The notes under the pieces: generated by a model
What the model was told of the DNA's origin: nothing
The model's input: the letters and a program-made list of their open reading frames with translations, nothing else
The model's database searches: none
From: Lichenostomus cassidix
Lineage: Eukaryota; Chordata; Aves; Passeriformes; Meliphagidae
DNA: 64,000 bases
Direction of reading: 5' to 3'
Assembly (NCBI GenBank): GCA_008360975.2
Contig: CM039211.1
Coordinates: 3,212,767 to 3,276,766 of the forward strand
In this document: positions 28,661 to 39,272 of the stretch, one piece after another
How positions within the stretch are numbered: the first letter of the stretch is position 1
Layout of the letters: each line of letters opens with the position of its first letter
Translations under genes and position numbers: made by a program

Positions 28661-29190
28661 CAGAAAAAAAAAAAAAAAACCAAAAAACTAAAACCCAAAA
28701 CAAACATAAACCCCTATCACCACCACCAAAAAACAAAGCAAAACAAAAAAAAACCCAACCCAAACCAAACCAAAAGACAACAAACAGAAAACCAAAAGAA
28801 ATAAAAAAAAACCAAATCCAACAAAAACAAACAAAACCACAAAACCAAAAACAAACAAACAAAACCACAAAAAACCCAAAAACCTCAAACAACAAAAGCA
28901 ACAACAGAAAAGAAACAAAGACAAAAACAGACAAAAACCCCCAAACCCCGAAAAACCACAAAACCACTAAAAACCCCTCAAAACCAACAAAAAACAAACC
29001 CACAAAACTAAAACCAAACAAAACCAAACAAACAGAAAACCCAAACAACACCAGCAACAACAACAAAACAAAAAAAAACAAAAAGACAAAACCAAACCAA
29101 AACAAAAAAACCCAAAAACTAACCAAAAAACCCCAAAAACTAAAAAAAAACAAACAAATTTTTAAAAAACCCCACAAACAGAATAAAACC
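28661..29190. repeat. A/C-only low-complexity tract
   Basis: About 530 bases of almost pure A and C on the plus strand, the same texture as at 19950 and 58070. The 215-codon minus-strand frame across it is phenylalanine/leucine/glycine-rich and is a by-product. The tract starts from a run of about 18 A at 28662-28679. Confidence 0.93.
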
Positions 29191-29979
29191 CAAGAAACCC
29201 ATACACCTCTGTGTGCACAGGAAATCAAACACAATGGATGTTTCACCTTGTTTTCACTTGTGAACACACAGGTTTCCAGTGGAAACTGCTGGCTCCAGTT
29301 GGTGGTGAGAGTAAAAAGAAAGGCAGAAAACTTTTGTCATTGTTCAGTGCCTCTCAGGAAGGTGTGGCAATTAAGTCAATGTATTTTAAAACCAGAATAA
29401 TGATTAAGGATTTCAAAGAGCAAGAAGAGACAGTTCATTTTAATTTTGCAGGTTTGTCTTTTCCCATCCTCTTCTTAATTCACAGTACCACAACAAGAAA
29501 GGAGATTGGGTCCTCAAACTCTGAGTGAAGGGAAAACAACAAAATGGGGACTAAAATTCACATGTGAGTGAGGGGCTGAGGCACTGACAGTGACAAATTC
29601 AATATTCCTATTTTTTTTTTGCAAGAGCATGAAAATGTATCTAAGACTTATAACGATTTCCTAAGTCAGGTAATGAGAAAATGCTTTTTGACTTTACCAT
29701 TCTGTGTCCTCACTTCAACATTTCAAGCATCTCTTGAAGCAGCAATCTTCTTCAATAACTGCAGTTGGAAGACACCAAGTTCTGTGTTTGTCATGCTGGA
29801 AGCAGCCAGAAGAAGAGTGCTGATCACATTCCTGATTTTCTGAATGAGGTGCTTTGGATTTGACCAGAATTTTACTCTCCAACTCCTTGCACTTAAACCT
29901 GGCCAGCTGGGATTGTTCCCTGCCTGTGCTCTGCAGAGAACAAACCGTGGCTGTTCTTCATCCCCAGATCTGTCAGAAA
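29191..29979. other. Intergenic, no gene seen
   Basis: Unremarkable sequence between the A/C tract and a CR1 copy. Its last 150 bases may include diverged CR1 sequence. Confidence 0.5.
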
Positions 29980-30212
29980 TCCAGGGTAAGGTGCAAAGTG
30001 CTGCCCCTGGGTCAGGGAAACTCCTGGGATGGACCCAGGCTGGGGATGAAGAGCCCAAGAGCAGCCCTGGGAGAAGAATTTTGGAGATTCTTGTGGGTGA
30101 GATGGGATGTTGGGAAGAAATCCTTCCCTGTTAGGGTGAGAGACCCTGGAAGATCTTCCCAGAGAAGCTGTGGCTGCCCCTGGATCCTTGGAAGTGTCCA
30201 AAGCCAGGTTCT
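29980..30212 (+). mobile_element. CR1 LINE fragment, rearranged
   Basis: The first part, 'aggtgcaaagtgctgcccctgggtcagg' through 'gaagagcccaagagcagccctggg', matches a more upstream part of CR1. From about 30112 it jumps to the 3' region ('gggaagaaatccttccctg', then 'agagaagctgtggctgcccc'). The intervening CR1 sequence is missing, so the copy carries an internal deletion. It also lacks the terminal octamers. Confidence 0.85.
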
Positions 30213-31020
30213 ATGCCTTAAATTCTACACTCTGCTCATAAAAATTGGAATTTCTCCTTACATCTTACTTGTGTCAATAGCCATAAAACATTTGTATATT
30301 ACTATTAGCGTTGAAGAGTAAAACTGACTGAATTACAATATTTTATTCTGAAATTTTAGCTTCAGTTAGAGCTTCATAAGGAAATGCAATCATGTAAGCT
30401 GCACTTATTATAAGTAAAAATTGTTTTGAAATTATTGGTCATACCTGTTAAGAAAATTTGGAATCAAAAACTAATTAATATCCTTGAGGATGCAACTTTC
30501 ATACTTTTTTTTTCCCTCAGAAAAGGTGTTTTCTAGTGCCACTCTTCAATGTTTTATTCCAGTGCTGATTTGAACAATTTTTGAAATTTCTACAAGGTTT
30601 CCTGCTCCTGAAAATTATTTTTAAATGGTTAAGATGTTAAAGCAATACCATGGAATACGTTCATGTTTTTTTAATGAGGTCCCAGAACAAAAGGTGTTGT
30701 AGTGTGTGGTGAGGCAGAAAAAGGAACGTGAGGAATATGTGTTGACAGAAGGGGGACTGGAAGTTTTCCATCATCACTAAATTAAAAAAAAATAATTCCC
30801 TTTAAGGTTAAGGTTTTTATCTACCCATTTTATTAAAGATGCTTATAGATCTCATGATGCTGCTACCCAGAGTAATGGAATAATGTAACACTGCTGTTAT
30901 TAAACATTATTATTCCCAAGGACTTTGTGTAATAAATTTCAGTTTATTTGAAAATTTGCTATATACAAAATATTTTCCAAACCTTCTTTAACAGGAATTC
31001 CATCTGCATGGGCTTCAAGC

Positions 31021-31110
31021 TTTGCCAACATGAAATTCTTCCTGAGAAGCACATGAAAGTTTTGCCAACATTGAATTCTTCCAACAGACCATCAAAGCAC
31101 ATGAAGCTTT
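31021..31110. repeat. Imperfect tandem duplication
   Basis: The words TTTGCCAACAT, GAATTCTTCC (or GAAATTCTTCC) and AAGCACATGAA occur in the same order twice, at 31021-31057 and 31061-31105. The second copy is slightly expanded. This looks like one old local duplication. Confidence 0.8.
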
Positions 31111-32639
31111 ACTTCACACTTAACTTCCTTTTGACTAGAATAGTTTAGGCATTTTGAATAAACTTTATCTTCTATTGCAGCTTAACATGAGTGATCAACA
31201 GAAAAAGCTTAGAACCTCAGGAAACAATTCAGGGAAAGAAATATCTAATAATTACTTAAATTTTTCAGATTGTCAGATCAATAAATATCAAACTGGTCAG
31301 ATTTATGTATTTATCCAAAGCCAAATATTCACTGCATCAGTAAATTTGTCGTCAGAATTCAGTAGTGGAGAATTTGTGTTGATTTGAACACAAGGCTGAG
31401 GATTTTGCCCTTGAGTTCAGGTGTTCTATTCAGGTGCCCTTCTCAGGATTTGAGCTTTTGGATTTCTTAATGCCAATAGGAAAAACTCTTTTTTCAAAGT
31501 CAAGAATTCGTGGCAAGCAAAGACATTCAGAAAGCAATGGACTCAGGAATTTTGTTTTGGTTTCCTTGTGGTTTGAGTTTTTTCACTTCTCAAACAATTC
31601 CAGATAAGAACAAGACAATAAAATTGCCAACAACAATTCCAAAAAGTTCATCTGATCAGTTTATCATTCCCTGTGACAGACACAAAGCAACTCCTAACTT
31701 CCACAAATCATAATGAGAGTATTTATAATTATACTAGCAGATGTTTCAGAAGGGAAGGGATCTGTCAAAACCACAGGGTTTTGCAAGGCTCTGCACCAGA
31801 TTCTAAAATGAAGAGAAAATGCTGGAGATAAGGATTTAAATATGTCATTTCATAGTAAACTGTTTAAGTTTTCTGAGCTTAAATTCACTTTTCTAATGTT
31901 AAATTACCAGCTATCAATAAAATAGGTAGTCTGTCAAAGATTTTATCACTTTTCCAGTGTGCTGCTTTTCTGAACACCTCCTGTATGAGAAGGTTTTTAC
32001 CTCTGTGTAATACATTTGTTCATTTCTATTTGCTGTTTACTCAGAGAAATGGGAAGAGTGTTTGGAAAATTTCAGATTAGCATTAGGAAGGGAACAATCT
32101 TGTTATCATGCCCTCTCCTATGCCTTATGAAAGGATTAAAACGTATCTTTTGCTCGGCTGGTTTTAAAATTGCTTTTTCTCAGCCTTTTACTCCAGAACT
32201 ATCTCCATGAGTAGATGTTGCTAACATCTTTAAATCTCAAATATATTACTCATTGTGTACACAGAATTTTCTAACTGCCCTTGCTCATGTTTCAAAAGAG
32301 CATCACAGTATTGTTGATATTATTTCAACTTTTTGTTTCAGGCCATTCTCTGAAGCATTCCAGTCCTTCCATCCTCTCAGGTGCACCTGGAGCTGAAATG
32401 ACTTTTGAACAAAGCTAATTCAATATTAAAGCTGGTGTTATATCTTCAGAATTAGCCCTTTAGAGTTACTTCTTTAGATGTTTCCCTCAGCCTGCTCTGA
32501 GCAGTGCCAGGTGTGAGATGGAGCAGCAATGGTGAAACAATAAATGTTAGCATTCTTGAGCATTCCAGCCCCTGCTCTGCCTTGATGGCTCTGTTTCACA
32601 TTTGTAAAATCAAAAGGCTGTTATTCCTAGACGTGAATA

Positions 32640-33240
32640 GAACATCTCTTTAATTAATGGCTTTAATATGCTGCTTCTTCCCTTCAGGAAATCTGTTATT
32701 CTCTGAGTAACTGCTCAGCCTGCTGAAGCGACTGGGTGCAGACATCAGCAGATAGGATGAAATAAAAGAGCAAATAAAGCTCTTGCTGTTTAAAAGCAGC
32801 CTCTCCAACAAGCATGCCTCCTCTCCTGCCTGCTTGGAGTGTGCTGACTATAATTTCAAACAATTTCAGCATTCAGGATGCCTCCAAGCCTCACTTTAGT
32901 GCTGGATGTTTGGCCGAGTGCTGCAGGAGCCTCGGTGCACAAAACAGATGCATCGACTCAATTAATCTTAAAGTAATTGAAAGGGCAGAGCAGAGCCACA
33001 AACACTAACAGAGCATTACTTTCCTAACTGCATAATAATGAAGCAATTCCATGCGTGTGCCATTTCGGGTCCTGATGAGACTGGTAATTCCTGATTTTCC
33101 ATGGGCAGCGAGTGGCTCTGTGCAAATGGAAGCTCATGCTGGCAGTGTCTGGAGTTCAGAATTGTTGTGTTGCATTAAGCAGCACTGTGCTCTTGTGCCT
33201 TATTAATTATGGGGCCTCTCGCTGATCCTGGGATGGTTTT
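32640..33240. promoter_or_regulatory. Possible conserved non-coding element
   Basis: A 600-base stretch with little homopolymer content and many TTAATTA, TAATTA and ATTAAT homeodomain cores amid balanced sequence. No open frame crosses it and no repeat family is recognised. Conservation is untested, so this is a candidate only. Confidence 0.22.
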
Positions 33241-34015
33241 TTTCCCCCCTCACTTTGTGGAAACACAGCTTCTTCCCAAGGAACTCGTCAGGCTGAAGCA
33301 GCTCATTAGCTTCAGTCTTCCTCTCTGTTTGAGATGACAGGCTTTGCTAACTAACTTTAGATGTAAGGTAATAAAGTTTTATCTCTTTTCACAGTAATCC
33401 AAGACAGCCCATCACGCACTTCACTTGCAGACAGAGAGCTGAACAGACCTGGGCACATCAGGAATCCTCTCTGCATCACATGCCCACAGAAATCTAATTT
33501 GAATGAGGGAAATTGCTCAGACCAAAACTAACAAATGATTGCATTCTGCAGAGATAAAAGAACTTCTCTCCCCCTTCTCTCCAATCTTCTCCATTTAGGA
33601 GGCCTGCAATTTCACCTCCAGTTTTTTTGGTTTTGTTTTTTGTTTTGGTTTGGTTTTTTTTAAATTTTTTTCCTCGTTGCACACTCATTTCACACCAGGC
33701 TGGACATTTCTGCAGGAGGAGTCATGTGAGACAGACAGAAGGTCAAGATGCATTCCCATAAAAACCAGACTGTTCCCAAGGGTCTGGGATGAATGAAGTG
33801 AGCAAACAAATTTTGTGTATATATCTCAACAACAAAAAAAATTGTAGGTTGAAATAGCATTAATCTTATTTGCCTGTTTCCACTGATGAGTTTTTTGTTT
33901 CAGGGCAGAGCACACCTCCAAACCAGTCACCTCACTGCTTCCATTCTCACTGAGGCGTTTTGGGCTCATTTTTGGAAGGCATTCAGTGTTAAGATGATCT
34001 GATTATTAGAGAGAG

Positions 34016-34150
34016 ATGCCTCTGCCTGAATTAAACTGCAAATGAGACCATATGCTGAAGTCAGTAGTGCAGGTTTTATTTAACAGTCAATGTGAGGTAG
34101 AGACAGGGATAGAAACAGAAATAGAAAAGAGAGGGGAGGGGATGGAGAGG
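34016..34150 (-). mobile_element. Possible LTR-like remnant
   Basis: On the minus strand a pyrimidine-rich tract (34100-34150) is followed by AATAAAA (34080-34074) and a 58-base tail. By eye this aligns without gaps to 62432-62368 on the same strand, at about 46 of 65 positions. A pyrimidine-rich segment, a polyadenylation signal and a short shared tail fit the R/U5 end of a retroviral LTR, but no element boundaries or target duplications could be placed. The sequence up to about 34550 could belong to the same element. It has no coding capacity. Confidence 0.35.
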
Positions 34151-37100
34151 AAAAGAGTGAGAGAAACCATAGTGGAGAGGTGCTCATTACCCCTGTGGAT
34201 CCAGAGGCAAAATAATGTTAAAATCTGAGCTGTGGCCTCCACCTGCCAGACTCAGCCTTGTTAACTCCTCCTTAGACCTGAGATTTTTGGACAATTCTAC
34301 CACATTTGTCTTATCTCAGCTGGCTTAGCCCACAGTCCAAATTTCCAGAGGAGGCTCGTTGGTCTGGGGTTGGGATTTGGAGGTTGAAGCTTCTTTACAC
34401 AGCTTGCCAGAGTGGGAAAAATCCTTCAGCCACCTTAACAGGACAAACATTATTTTTAAGTTTCTCACATTCAGCCAACATGAAGAAAAGCAAGACACAA
34501 AGATGATGCCTGAAGACCAAACAATTCACCAATCCCTGCTGTGATATCCAGAAGGTTTTAGTCAGGGCTTGTCTTGAGAGCATCATTTGAAGTCTTGTGT
34601 TTCATGGCAATGTTTTATTGAACCTGATGTTATGAAGGTGTGACCCTGAGCTGGAATAACAACAGTTTCAGGCAGCAAATTATGGGCATAATTTTTTATT
34701 ATTATCCAAAAGGAGGATGAATCTCAGCTGGTCCTAAAGGGGAGTTTGGGATTCCCCAGGATCACCCAGAGCCCCAGCAGGCAGTGTCACCATGGAGGTG
34801 TTGAATCCCCAGCACTGCAGATGCTGTGCCTGATGCTTCCATTCATCCTCACAGCCCAGATAATCCCAAAGGAGCTGATTTAAAGTCTTTAAAGCCTTTC
34901 TGTTCATTTATGTGGATCATTTCTAAGCCTTTTTGTGAGATTTTGGGCATTGGCTGAGCTTAAGTTTAGGACTAAAGCTCAGAATCATCCTAAGCCAGAT
35001 TTGTGCTCACTAATAGCTTCAGTTAGATGTCTGAGTTTGGAAAAAATAGATTCCTTCCAGTTTGTCTGCAAACTGCTCAAAAGAAGGAGTTTGGTGTCAA
35101 TCTCATAAATTTTGAGCATTTGGACAATGCTCTCAGGCACAGGGTTGGATTGTTGGGGTGCTGGAAAGGGAAAGAGTTGTGCTGCATTATCCCTGTGCTT
35201 CCCTCCTAATTGTGGATTTTCCATGATTCTGTAATCCACTGGTTTGGTGACAACAATTTCACCTTTCCTAAAAACCACTGCCCCAAAAAAAGGCCTCTCT
35301 GTTGGCTTTACAAACTCACTTTGGGTCCAGAAGGGAATTATTTCCACCCCACACTTTTCTCTGGGTATTTTATAGAATATAAGATATTTTATAAGATTAT
35401 AAGGCCCCACTGACCCTGTAAAACCACAAATTTCCATTTTCTTACTGCTTTCAGGACCCATTTTTGCTCAGCAGTTCTACTTGTCTAAAATCCTTTCTGT
35501 TCCTGCTCTTGGACATTGCCTGAAAAGGCAAATTTTAAGATTCAGAAGAGAAGGAAATTAAAGAGTTCTCAGGTTGTTATGTCTCCACAAAAGGCTCTGT
35601 TTACTTCCCAAACAACACCTTTTTAGGGGACAGATTTACAGCCAGAGCTCATCCTCTGAGCACTGTTTTTGGGCAGTTTTTGGGATGGTAGGAACCCTCT
35701 CAGGTGTCTGTGATGAGGCTGCCAACTGTAAAAAAACCCCTTTGACCCCAGGATGAGGACAAATGGGTGTCTTGTCGGTGGAAAAGGGGAAATTTGTGCA
35801 CAAAGCCATAAATTATTTGGGCAGTGAACACAGAGAGATTTCCTGCTGTGCTCAGGGGTGTACATGCAACCAAAAAAAAAGCCTTTCTGCAAAGAGAAAG
35901 AGGAAAAAAATGGGACTGACTAAAGATCAATACTATCAGCATGGGCTTGATGTTTCACATCTTTGCCCAATAATCAAAATACATCATTTCAAACAACTCA
36001 AAGGACACAGGGAGTAGGCATTAGTTTTCTCTCTGGAGGAGGAAGTCAGGACTTTTTCCACTTATAAAGAACATTTCCCTCTGAAAAGATTTTACATAAG
36101 AAAATTGAATTTACTTCGTTTATTTTCCTGAGGTGCTAAACCTGGTTCAGAGAAGAGCCCAGGCATATTTGGAATTATTTTTGTAAATAACACATGGTGC
36201 AATTTATTCCTTTTCCTGCAAAGCTGGCATCATTACAAAGTGCTGTGAGCTTTCCAAATTATGTGACAACTTTTCTGGCTCTTGGAAACAAAGACTCTCT
36301 TTTCTCTGGAAATTTAAAATTGTCAGTATTAAGGAGGGAAATTGAGAGGTTTTACACTGGATCAACACTCCCAGTACCCTGGTTACAGGTGTATATGCCA
36401 GGGTGATGAAATGTGTGACAAACCATTTTCAAATTGCTGCTTGTGATCCCATTTAGTTTGGAATGAGCTGTGCCTGTGTGAAATGCCCTGTTATTTTCAA
36501 TCTGTTCCATTTAACAAATTGGCACTCTGCAGGAAGGGTAGTTTGATCATTCCTTACATGATCCTAATTTGCATAAATAGGAAATGTCCCTATGTATGTC
36601 TTTTGAAGGGTGTTTGTTTTATTATCTGTTCATTGCTAGAACATTGTCAAGGCATTATAATCCTGGTCCACATTATCTTTCTGGACTTTTATTGCCTTTT
36701 CCTTCTGTTTTCCTTCTGCTATGAAGAAAGGAAGTCATAAAGAAATGGATGTTCTTAATAAAACTTGTGTTGTTGGAGTTTTTTTTAATTTTTAAAGTAT
36801 ATACAGCTGCCATAAAGTGAATAAAAATTAAAGCATCTTGAAAACAAAACAACTGTTCTTACCAATAACACAAAATTGTTATCACCTCCCCAGCATTTTG
36901 CAGTCTGGAATCCTGTGGGTAAATGAGGACTCTTGCACTTGAAGACTGAATTAATTCTGTTTTAATCTTGTCAAACTAAACTCAGATTGGGTAGTCTTTG
37001 AGCAGCAGTAAATACAGCCTCAGACACTGAGGGGAATTAAGTCTAAATAGAAAAGCAGCAAATGTTTTTGCTGTGACATAAGGCTCTCTGAGAGAGAAGA

Positions 37101-37593
37101 CACTCTGCAGGGAAATAAATTATTTGGAAATTAGGCAGTAGATTGAATATAACATTTAATTAGCAGATTGGGCAGACAGCTACAAGAGGAGGAAATAGCT
37201 CAGAAGTCAGGTTCTGTGATACAGAAAATGCCTACAAATATGGATTATATGAATATGAGAAAAGGATTGGGTTGTTGAGTATAAAATAGACTTAGCAAGG
37301 TGCAGCTGGGGACCTCACAGAGGAGCCTTCTAGAGAGCAGCTGCTGAAATACAAGCAATTATTGTGTCCAGGCAGCCTCTCAACTCATACAAAGGAGGCC
37401 TCAGTCCCAGGGTTACTGCAATTGTGTGCCACAGTGCAGGAGGTTTAGTCTTCATCTAAGCTTAGGCAGGGAGAAACCCAGTTTTCCACATGCTCTGCCA
37501 CAGTCTTTGACACCTCCTGGGGAGGTTAGACCCGAAACACACTGATTGTGCTGATTTCCAGCAGGGTAGAAAGGTGCCTCAGCCACACACAGG

Positions 37594-37779
37594 ATTCACA
37601 GAATCATGGAAAGCTTGGGTTGGGAGTGACCTTAAAAATGCTCTATTCCCACCCTACCCTGGCAGGGACACCTCCCACTGTCCCAGGCTGCTCCAAGCCC
37701 CAGTGTCCAGCCTGGCCTTGGACACTGCCAGGGATCCAGGGGCAGCCACAGCTTCTCTGTCACCCTGTGCCAGGGCCTC
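37594..37779 (-). mobile_element. CR1 LINE fragment, 3' end
   Basis: It starts ATTCACAGAATCATGG, then GGTTGGGAGTGACC, 'ccctggcagggacacctcccactgtcccaggctgctccaag' and 'cagcttctctgtcaccctgtgccaggg', the reverse complement of the CR1 3' region. The body is nearly identical to the copy at 3343-3704 in opposite orientation, with a 37-residue identical translated block on the matching strands. Confidence 0.9.
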
Positions 37780-39180
37780 AAACCCTCACAGCCAAAATCT
37801 TTTTGCCATTAATCTCTGTCAGTTTGAAGGACATTCTCCTTACTCACTCTTGAAATTCAGAAGATGCTCCACAGGAAGCTTGAATGTTCTGGATAAGGTG
37901 GGACCCTTGCTTTTAAAGAATTGTCCAGGAGATTTGTTTCACAGACTAACATTAGATCTGTTTCTTTCAAGAAATAAAATGTCTGGCTCACTCTCAATTT
38001 GTTGAATTACTTCTTTTCAGATTAATCTAAAGGAACCATTTGAATTCTCAAGCATATCCTCTCCTCCTCCACAGACACACCATGTTTGCACCCAATAAAA
38101 CTATTCTGCACTAGATAATTATGTGGCATATGTAGCTTTGGAGAACGTGGTGCTGCTGAACTGCATGGCTCTTGTGTTTAAATCTGAGTCAGTTGGGTTT
38201 GCAGGTGTTTGTGTTCCAAATGGTGAACAAAACTTGTCAAAATATATGCGCTAATGTCCCTTCACTGAAAAAAAAATTGTGTATATGGTCTTTACCAAAA
38301 AGCAGCATGGACTCTGACACATATACTTTTCCATATATTTATATGCCACAGATTATACCTCATCTGTAAAATGCCAAAACCTTGATGTCTGCTTCTTACC
38401 CTTTTCTGCTCTTTTTATTTGTCATTGCTATCCTCTTATCTCTTGCAGTAATTATTAGATCCTGAAAAAGCAAGCAGGATGTGATAAAAGGCCATTTAGA
38501 AAACCTTAAATTAACCTTTAAATTAATATTATGCAATAGGTGTCACCTATTCAGAATTTTGAAGTGTTAAGAATAAAAAGTCAGTCTCTTTTTAGGCTTG
38601 TTAACTAGTCACAAAAGATGAAAACACTGAAGGTTTGAAGAGTGAAAATTAAAAAAAAAAAAAAAAAAGAGAGAGAGAGAAAAACCATAGCAGCTGCAAC
38701 CCCATGAAACAGGACAAGGGGAGGTAGGATCCATGTGTCTACTTAAAAAGGATAAATCCACACAGGCTTCCCCAAAGAGTTTCTTACATGTAAAACCTTT
38801 GGCATTTTTTTCACTGGTCCCATGAGCCTTTTCCTTAGAAGAACCAAAAAAGGGGGAGCTGAGTGAGGATTTCTGACTGTTGAGCTGCAGTAGTTAAGTG
38901 ACAATAGTTAAGTAATTTTAAGTAGTGAAGTAGTTGAGTAGTTCAGTGAAAAGATGGCATAGCCCAGGATAAGTGGAAAAAGACAAGGGAATGCTGTACA
39001 AGAACTAAGAAGCCAATTTAAATTTGAAATATCATGTTAATCACCTATTTTTAACAACAGTGGCAATTTCAATGTCTAATGTCTTGCTTGATTTTCATTA
39101 TTATGTGTGGCTTTTTATTTCTATGAGAAGTCTGAATTGATGTGATTTTTGACAGACTTGTTCATATTTCTGGTATTACA
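37780..39180. other. Intergenic, no gene seen
   Basis: AT-rich sequence. It includes an A run followed by (GA)n at about 38651-38683 and a cluster of AGTAGTTAAGT-like words at 38890-38947. No coding evidence. Confidence 0.5.
38651..38683. repeat. A run followed by (GA)n
   Basis: A run of about 18 A passes directly into five or six GA units. It could be an old retrotransposon tail or a simple repeat; there is no attached element I can name. Confidence 0.8.
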
Positions 39181-39272
39181 GATCTGGGGGAGTGTCTGAT
39201 CCCCCTGGAGACTGAGCTGCCACTCAGAGGGACCTGGACAGGCTGAGAGCTGAGTGCAGAGAAAACCTGCAA
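39181..39272 (+). mobile_element. CR1 LINE fragment, internal
   Basis: The block 'cactcagagggacctggacaggctgagagctgagtgcagag' matches a segment upstream of the CR1 3' region in sense orientation ('gagggacctggacaggctgg'). Flanks are not recognisable CR1. It is short, so confidence is moderate. Confidence 0.6.

Larger units (their letters stand above)
30213..37593. other. Intergenic desert
   Basis: AT-rich sequence without convincing coding frames. The longest minus-strand frame (158 codons, 34985-35461) shows no domain or repeat that I recognise. It holds a local duplication at 31021-31110, a balanced stretch at 32640-33240 and an LTR-like remnant near 34016, listed separately. Confidence 0.5.

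Noticed and set aside
28620..29267. 215-codon minus-strand frame rich in F, L, V and G
   Set aside because: By-product of the A/C tract read on the opposite strand; it resembles membrane segments only through composition.
34985..35461. 158-codon minus-strand frame starting with ATG
   Set aside because: No recognised domain, no codon or composition signal, no neighbouring exons or polyadenylation signal that I could tie to it. Length alone can occur by chance in 64 kb.
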